Source of the DNA: Dipetalonema caudispina
Taxonomy: Eukaryota > Nematoda > Chromadorea > Rhabditida > Onchocercidae
Assembly (NCBI GenBank): GCA_013365325.1
Contig: JABVXV010000443.1
Location: 1-34,269, forward strand
DNA: 34,269 nucleotides
Reading direction: 5' to 3'
Under the pieces are notes generated by a model that was not told the origin of the DNA, ran no database searches, and worked only from the letters and a program-made list of their open reading frames with translations. The position numbers and the translations under genes are program-made. This document shows positions 28,701-34,269 of the stretch, one piece after another (positions within the stretch are counted from its first letter, which is position 1; every line of letters starts with the position of its first letter).

Positions 28701-29123
28701 TACTCTCTCATCTTTTCCCACTTTCTTAGTTATTTGACTTTTCTTTTCTTTTCCATCCCTCTTTACACTTTCATCCTCATCAACATCTTGCGTTTTATCA
28801 TTCATTTTATTCTTTTCCATTCGATCACTTTCTTCATCTTTCCTTGTTGTATTATCCTTTTCATCTTTTGATCCTATTTTACTTTCGTTATCTTTTTTCA
28901 TTTTCTCATTTTTCTCTTCTTTCTTTAATATTACTTCGCTTGAATTCCTTTTCAAATTCCGTTCTCCTTTATTTTGTCCGCTTCTCTCTTCTTTTTTATC
29001 TTTCTCAATCCTAATCTTTTTATCATGTCTTTTTATCTTTTTCTCCCTGTGATCTTTTTTCACCACTTCTTTGCTGTCTCCTTTTATCCCAGCTTCTCTT
29101 TCGCCCTCTCCGTCTTTCACCAT
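25741..29123 (-). CDS. TSSK-type serine/threonine protein kinase with charged N-terminal extension
   Basis: Exons in transcript order: 29123-28538, 28183-28102, 27748-27658, 27407-27267, 27167-26995, 26622-26491, 25939-25741. Phases agree; 467 residues. Residues 1 to about 178 are almost all Lys, Glu, Asp, Arg and Asn, with no recognised domain. The kinase domain follows: glycine loop NLGKGTFSVV, Lys218 in MVAIK, KKCLPREIELVQKLKHENIV, catalytic loop VVHRDIKCENILL (Asp311, Asn316), DFG at 329-331, SRTFCGSRAYLAPEI and SDMWSAGIVLYVMTTGMMPYDD. These match the testis-specific kinase (TSSK) branch of the CAMK group. All catalytic motifs are intact, so activity is expected. The ATG is 18 bp behind a good TTACAG acceptor (29142-29144), suggesting trans-splicing. 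The open frame continues upstream to about 29290 without an ATG, so a further 5' exon cannot be excluded. Confidence 0.88.
27927..28093. repeat. Degenerate minisatellite of about 30 bp units
   Basis: About six diverged units begin with variants of TGGTAAATTAATC or TGATAAATTAAT and end with forms of AATATCCAA. They lie in the intron between exons 28183-28102 and 27748-27658 of the TSSK-type gene. Unit boundaries were judged by eye. Confidence 0.5.
28456..28483. repeat. Poly-A homopolymer run
   Basis: About 28 consecutive A on the plus strand (T on the kinase-gene strand), just inside the first intron of the TSSK-type gene. Its length may be misassembled. Confidence 0.85.
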
Positions 29124-29905
29124 GACGGAACGAGGGAATATCTGTAAGGAATTTTTTTTATCGAAGCATTCCGGAACACAATCCAATCCAGGAGGTCCTA
29201 TCAGTACTTTGCAATCCGGAAAAATTGTAAATTCATCAGTGTAATACTCCGCAGGAAGTACTTTTCCAGAAGTTTGATTTCTTTATTTTTGAAATAATTG
29301 TTCAATTTTAAATCAACTAGATTTAATTTTTCGTCTTAGATTTTAATTTTCATTCTATGCTATTACATTCATTAAACTCTAATTGGTATATTATTGAAGA
29401 TATCTATCTGTTCAATAAATTCCATAAAATTTTATTCTATAAAATTTCTATTCCTCCCTTTTATCTTTTCAATTTTTACACTAAGCTACATTAAAATGAC
29501 CATTAAAATACCAACAGTAGTAGTCCTTCTCCAATGACCAATAAAAGAAAAAAAAAAAAACGTATAGCAAAGCGATTGAAATAACAAAAAAACAAAAAAA
29601 AAATATGTGAAGATAGGAACAATTGCATTTTTATAGGTAAAATTTCGTATGAAGCAAATTTGCATATTTAAAAAATGCTTTGAATTTAACTTTTGAATAT
29701 AAATTAATCAAATTAAAAGTAGAAAAAAGAAATGAATTTTTGTTTTTGAAAAATTATGATAGAAACAGATGAATAGAACTTTTTGATTTCAGATTGCAAT
29801 AATTTCAACTGTTCACATTAATTATTCTAACAAATTTAATGAACATAGATTAGTAATTGTAATCAATAAAATATGTTAACTGTCAACAGTGAATGGAAGG
29901 CTTAA

Positions 29906-29950
29906 TCTCTCCCTCTCCCTCTCTCTCTCTCCCTCTCTCTCTCTCTCTCT
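29906..29950. repeat. CT-rich microsatellite
   Basis: A CT/CCCT tract of about 45 bp in the region between the two divergent kinase genes, similar to the tract at 14530-14562. A GAGA-like promoter role is possible but not shown. Confidence 0.8.
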
Positions 29951-30592
29951 TAAAAGGTTAATCAACAGTTAAAACTTCGACTAGCAGTCATATTATATGT
30001 CGTCGACAAACGAACCCGGATGATATTGATATTTTACGGAGAATAAAATTTGATTTATTTCTTTAATTTTTTTTCAATAAATCAAAAAATTTGCCAGAAG
30101 AAGTATAAAATTATAAATTGAATAGGTGACAATCAATTAGAAGTACTGCTTACTACAAATATGGTTACGATTGATTAGCCGGGAAAAAACCCGATATATG
30201 CTGGATAACATATTAAGCATAATAAATTGCTAAAAGAATTTCTTCGTGGAAGAAAATTTGAACATTTAACGAAAATATTTAAAAATCTTTGAATGATTTT
30301 CAAATGTTTTAAATTTTAAAAAAAAAACCAACTTAAGATACTGGTACTCCTCTCTTCTTCACCTCTTTAACTCTTTTTTTCGGTCCTATCTATCTTTTTT
30401 TTTTTTTTTTAGAGATGGTTAAAATTTAAATTTTTTATAATTTCCACTAACTAAAATGCTTTTTATTTCAACACAACACTGATTTTTTTTCCCCTTTCAT
30501 TTTTGTGAAAATTAAGTAAGTTTAAGCTTAAAAAAGATTCAGATAGAATAGCCAAGAATAAAAAAAGCAAATAATCTGATTGTATTGATCGA

Positions 30593-30622
30593 TTAATTTG
30601 TTCACTTCAGTGAACAAATTAA
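30593..30622. repeat. Palindrome with 14-bp arms between the kinase genes
   Basis: Arms 30593-30606 and 30609-30622 (TTAATTTGTTCACT and its reverse complement) flank the dinucleotide TC. It could be a dimeric transcription-factor site or a small cruciform in the shared upstream region. Confidence 0.75.
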
Positions 30623-31484
30623 ATCAATCTTTTCTCAAACCAACTGATCAATTACTGATAAGGAAATGATAAATCAGTTATGTAACAAATATGATAAAAG
30701 TATTTATTATTCTAATGATATGTTATTGTTGTAAATATTAAAATATAATCAAATTTTAGCCTTTGATACAAAATATGAAATTACCATAGCTTAGTATACT
30801 ATGATAACTAAATTAATCTGAAATTTTGATTTTATGCAAGAACTTTAAGAATGATTGATATGAGATATTTTCAAAAAATTGATTTATGATTGATTATTCA
30901 TCGATAACATGCCAAACGCAATAAATCATCCATAATTAAATTGAATTATAATTTGTATCTTTCTTTGTTTCTCCTTTTTTTTTTTTCTTTTATGAAATAA
31001 TTCTTCCGTTAGATACTTTGATATAAGAAGAAAGCGATGATTGAAAAACCTTTTTTTTACCTCTGTGATTTGCTATTAACAACAACCACACACTTTGTCG
31101 AATTTGTAAATGAATTTCAACTTCTTAACTATATGCTAAACATAATTGTTAAATAATTTGCATTATAACAAATATTAGTAATTTGATAAGTTGCATTTTA
31201 AATACATTCAAATTATTGGAAATTTTGGATGAAATTGTCATTTAAATTATTTGTAATCGAATTGAGCGGTTAATTATTTTATTTTATCATTTCATTAATG
31301 ATGTAATTGTAGCAATTAATTTAATCGATCGAAATAAAATGCAGAAAAAAAAAATTGCCAAAATATAAATCCTTTGCATTTAATAAAAATTTCTCAAACA
31401 AAAAAAATAATTCCATTTATCAAATCTTTCTCATTATCAAAATTTCCTGAAGTCTATTAAAAAATACGCAACAGTAAAATTTCT

Positions 31485-31584
31485 ATGATAATTTCTTTAA
31501 TTAAATCAATTTTAAAGAAATCTCCGACAAAAATGTCAACCCAGACAAAAACTGTAAAAAGCCAATTTGAGGCGAAAATTTCAG
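31485..31584 (+). CDS. Possible first coding exon of the TTBK-like gene
   Basis: An ATG at 31485 (or 31533) opens a frame running to a good donor (TTTCAG followed by gtgaga). Spliced to a weak acceptor at 32045-32046 (ACTATAG), it would enter the kinase frame in phase and continue through residues such as LDDKKVPKRKV into the kinase domain. The weak acceptor makes this optional; the alternative is trans-splicing at about 31986 and a start at 32103. Confidence 0.35.
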
Positions 31585-32102
31585 GTGAGAATTTAAATTG
31601 GCTAAAGTTTTTCGATTATAAAAAAAAATTCTGCATCACAAATTTCATAGTAATTAAAATTATTCCATAAATAGTTTTGAAGAAAAGACTGTTTTTTTTC
31701 TTTTTTTTTTTTAAATAATTTATTTAAAGAAAAATGTTTACTATTAATTTTAATGAAAATATTTGAATATGTTTTTAATGTTAAAAAAATAATCGTTTTT
31801 TTTTGCCTACGCTACCAGAATACAAAATATTAACAAGCTGACCGATTATCAATACGTTTCATATCAAATAATGATCCGGAAAATTACTTTCCGGGAAGAA
31901 AAAAGAAAGTGATTGCATATACCTATTATGTTCTTATGGAATCAATGCATTCAAATCTTATTTTTTTAATTTTTTTATTTTTTTAGAATTTAAATTCTTA
32001 TAACTTTAACTTTGAATATTGATTAAACAAACAAAGATAACTATAGAAGGAAATTTATATCATTTAGATGATAAGAAAGTACCAAAAAGGAAAGTTATTG
32101 AA

Positions 32103-34249
32103 ATGTTGAAAATTGGTGAAGTACTGCGCAACAGGTATACAATCGAAAAAAAACTGGGCCGTAGCAGTTACAATCAAATCTATCGGTATATGTTACAAAT
32201 ATTTCCATCAATTTAGATTATCAATTAATATGCAATCATTGTTGTAGAAAGTATTTTACTTTACGGTAATTAATCATTCAAATATTGCCTAAAGCTTATG
32301 ATCGATTAATTAGAACTAATATTACAATTAAGATAATTTGTTGCCATTAAACTTCAATACGAATTTATTTTTAAACTTCATAATGTTTTATTTTGAATTA
32401 TTAATTAGTATTAATACTCAAAATAGGATGATTTATCGCAATTAATCTTTAAACTGAATTAGTTTTTGAGCTTTAATTTATTAATTTTGGACTAAAAGTC
32501 ATATCATTTTCTACTTATTACATATATTATAAAGGGGAAAATAATGACTAAATTACAGTAATATCATTCATCAAGTTGATAAATTGAATACAGTATGCAT
32601 TTATTATGCAATAAAGGTAATAACTAAGGTAATTATAACTTGAATAAAAGTCATATATTAGTGTAGTTAGTAACTATACCTTGAATTCTTTCCAGTGCCT
32701 ATGATAATGTTAAATGTCGACCAGTGGTAGTAAAAATTGCAACACCTAAATTGGATCCCAGACGAATGAAAATTGAACAAATGGTTTTAACTTTACTACG
32801 TGGAAAGGTAAACATTTGCATTATAATTAAGACGAGTGAAAATTAAGTAATTAAGTAGAATGACTTATTTCATTCAGACTAATTTTCCTTCTTAATTAGC
32901 AAAATGTATTATTTAATCATTTATGAAATTTGAAATCATAACATTTACTACTTACGATCATTTTCTTGACAATTATTGTATAGTTATATATTGTTATTTT
33001 AAAATTTGAAAAAGAAAATGCAAAAATTTTACATATCACATACATTTTGTTATATATTATGTTTTTTTTCTTTTTTATGAAATTTTAAAAAGAAGATGCA
33101 GAAATTTTTATTAATTATTTTCTATCACTTATCATGCACATAGTACACATTAAATTTTTATTCAATATATTTTAAAAAATGTAAAATGTAATAATCACTA
33201 TTGTAAATTAAACTTTCCATCTTACTAAATTAATTTAGAATCATTTCGTGACATTAATTGGCATGGGACAAATTCATGATGTACCATATCTTATTATGGA
33301 TCTTGTTGGCCGTAACTTAGCTGATATACGTCAACAATATCCACCTAAACGATTACAGCCAATAACCGTTTATAGAATATCCATACAAGTAAGAATAAAG
33401 TAAAATAACTTTTTTTAATTCAATGATATCTTGATAGGATAATGTTTTTGCAGGTGATAAGTGCATTGCATGACATGCATACTGCAGGCTTTTTACATCG
33501 TAACATTAAACCATCAAATATTTGTATTGGTAGAGGTACACAAAGACGTGTAATTTATCTTCTTGATCATGGTAAAATTCCATTTAAAACTTTATATACT
33601 TCTCAAATTTCAATTTTTTTTTTCTGCAAGCTTTTATTAATTTTTAATATATGAAATGTAAAGTAATATTAACAACTTAATGATATTAATAAAGGTATGG
33701 CACGGATGTTTACCGAAATAGATGGCAGAATTCGAAAGCCACGCAGTTATGCAGGTTTCCGTGGTACGCTACGTTATGTATCATTGACAGTACATTCACG
33801 TGCTGAAACCGGTCCACGTGATGATCTAATCGCATGGTTTTATTCAATGGTACTTGTGTAATCTTTCCTTTATTAATATTAAAATTTGGAATTATTAAAA
33901 TTTTTGCATATTTTCCTTTTTGTTTCTTCCTTTGAAATTCTACCTGATCCTTGATCTCAAACATTTCCTTCATTATTCTGCACACTTTTTCCATCTTATA
34001 TGGGTAATAAATTAAAAAAATTTAATTTAACAACTGTAAATAAGGTGAGATAGAAATATTAATTCAAATTTTATGAATAAAATTACTTTGACATCTAACT
34101 ATCAGATTGAACTAATCAACGGGAAGTTACCATGGAGCAATCTGATTGCAGCAAAAGATATCGAACAAGCAAAAAAGAATGAAACCTTAGAAAGTTTATG
34201 CAAAGATCAACCAAATACATCGTTGGAATTTGCTAAAGTTTACAATTGA
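32103..34249 (+). CDS. TTBK / casein kinase 1-type protein, predicted pseudokinase
   Basis: Exons: 32103-32185 (extends to 32047 if the exon at 31485 is used), 32696-32807, 33239-33388, 33454-33571, 33695-33849, 34106-34249. Phases agree; 253 residues from the 32103 start. Matches to the tau-tubulin kinase family include LRNRYTIEKKLG, VVVKIA with Lys41, PYLIMDLVGRNLADIR, ALHDMHTAGFLHRNIKPSN, SYAGFRGTLRYVS, GPRDDL and GKLPW. The catalytic aspartate of HRD is Asn132, DFG reads DHG (153-155) and the glycine loop reads LGRSSYNQI, so phosphotransfer is unlikely and a scaffold or pseudokinase role is inferred. The reading stops early (EFAKVYN, then TGA at 34247) before the last helices of the domain. 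A donor-like AAA followed by gtttac at 34238 would instead carry the gene past the window edge. Confidence 0.82.
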
Positions 34250-34269
34250 TAGTTTCTGAAAAAAAAAAA

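Larger units (their letters stand above)
29145..31484. other. Divergent intergenic region between two kinase genes
   Basis: This 2.3-kb stretch separates the TSSK-type gene (leftward) and the TTBK-like gene (rightward) and should hold both promoters. It contains a CT tract at about 29906-29950, a 14-bp-arm palindrome at 30593-30622 and several A/T runs. An open frame on the minus strand at about 29145-29290 (DEFTIFPDCKVLIGPPGLDC) looks mildly coding and might be an upstream exon of the TSSK-type gene, but it lacks a start codon and a convincing donor. Confidence 0.5.

Noticed and set aside
33710..33994. Minus-strand open frame of 94 codons
   Set aside because: It is antisense to the TTBK-like exon 33695-33849.

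Overview
The window reads as nuclear DNA of a nematode, most likely a filarial-type (clade III) species. It is AT-rich, and its genes are split into short exons by introns of about 40-900 bp. Splice sites are nematode-like (acceptors such as TTTTCAG, TTTTTAG, ATTGCAG). Several start codons sit just behind an acceptor, as expected for spliced-leader trans-splicing. Two genes are packed head to tail 117 bp apart, as in nematode operons. The species is an inference. Nothing bacterial, viral or transposon-like was recognised. Human residues quoted for comparison are from memory.

Layout: (1) 1-2184 is unassigned, with two or three weak coding-like stretches. (2) 2185-4834 (+) is a NEPRO-like nucleolar protein gene, followed at 4952-10449 (+) by a 12-exon SPTLC1 gene (serine palmitoyltransferase subunit 1) with one GC-AG intron. 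(3) 10583-10682 is a 100-N gap flanked by two identical 121-bp copies, almost certainly an assembly artefact. (4) 11541-13421 (-) is a 6-exon SRD5A3 / polyprenol reductase gene, convergent with SPTLC1. (5) 13422-16044 is AT-rich, repeat-laden intergenic DNA. (6) 16045-18841 (-) is EMC2 (7 exons). (7) 20012-24714 (-) is ALDH4A1, mitochondrial delta-1-pyrroline-5-carboxylate dehydrogenase (12 exons). (8) 25741-29123 (-) is a TSSK-type serine/threonine kinase with an unusual charged N-terminal extension. (9) 32103-34249 (+; possible extra 5' exon at 31485) is a TTBK/casein-kinase-1-type protein that has lost catalytic motifs and looks like a pseudokinase.

How the genes relate: SPTLC1 (first step of sphingolipid synthesis), SRD5A3 (dolichol synthesis for N-glycosylation) and EMC2 (membrane-protein insertion) all act at the endoplasmic reticulum. 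They lie on different strands, so this looks like ordinary housekeeping clustering rather than a pathway cassette. The divergent pair at the right end, an active-looking TSSK-type kinase and a degenerate TTBK-type kinase, is the most biologically unusual part. Both families are expanded in nematodes and often expressed in the male germ line; that role here is inference. Gene models were built by hand by joining exons whose reading phases agree; the coding lengths given are sums over those exons.
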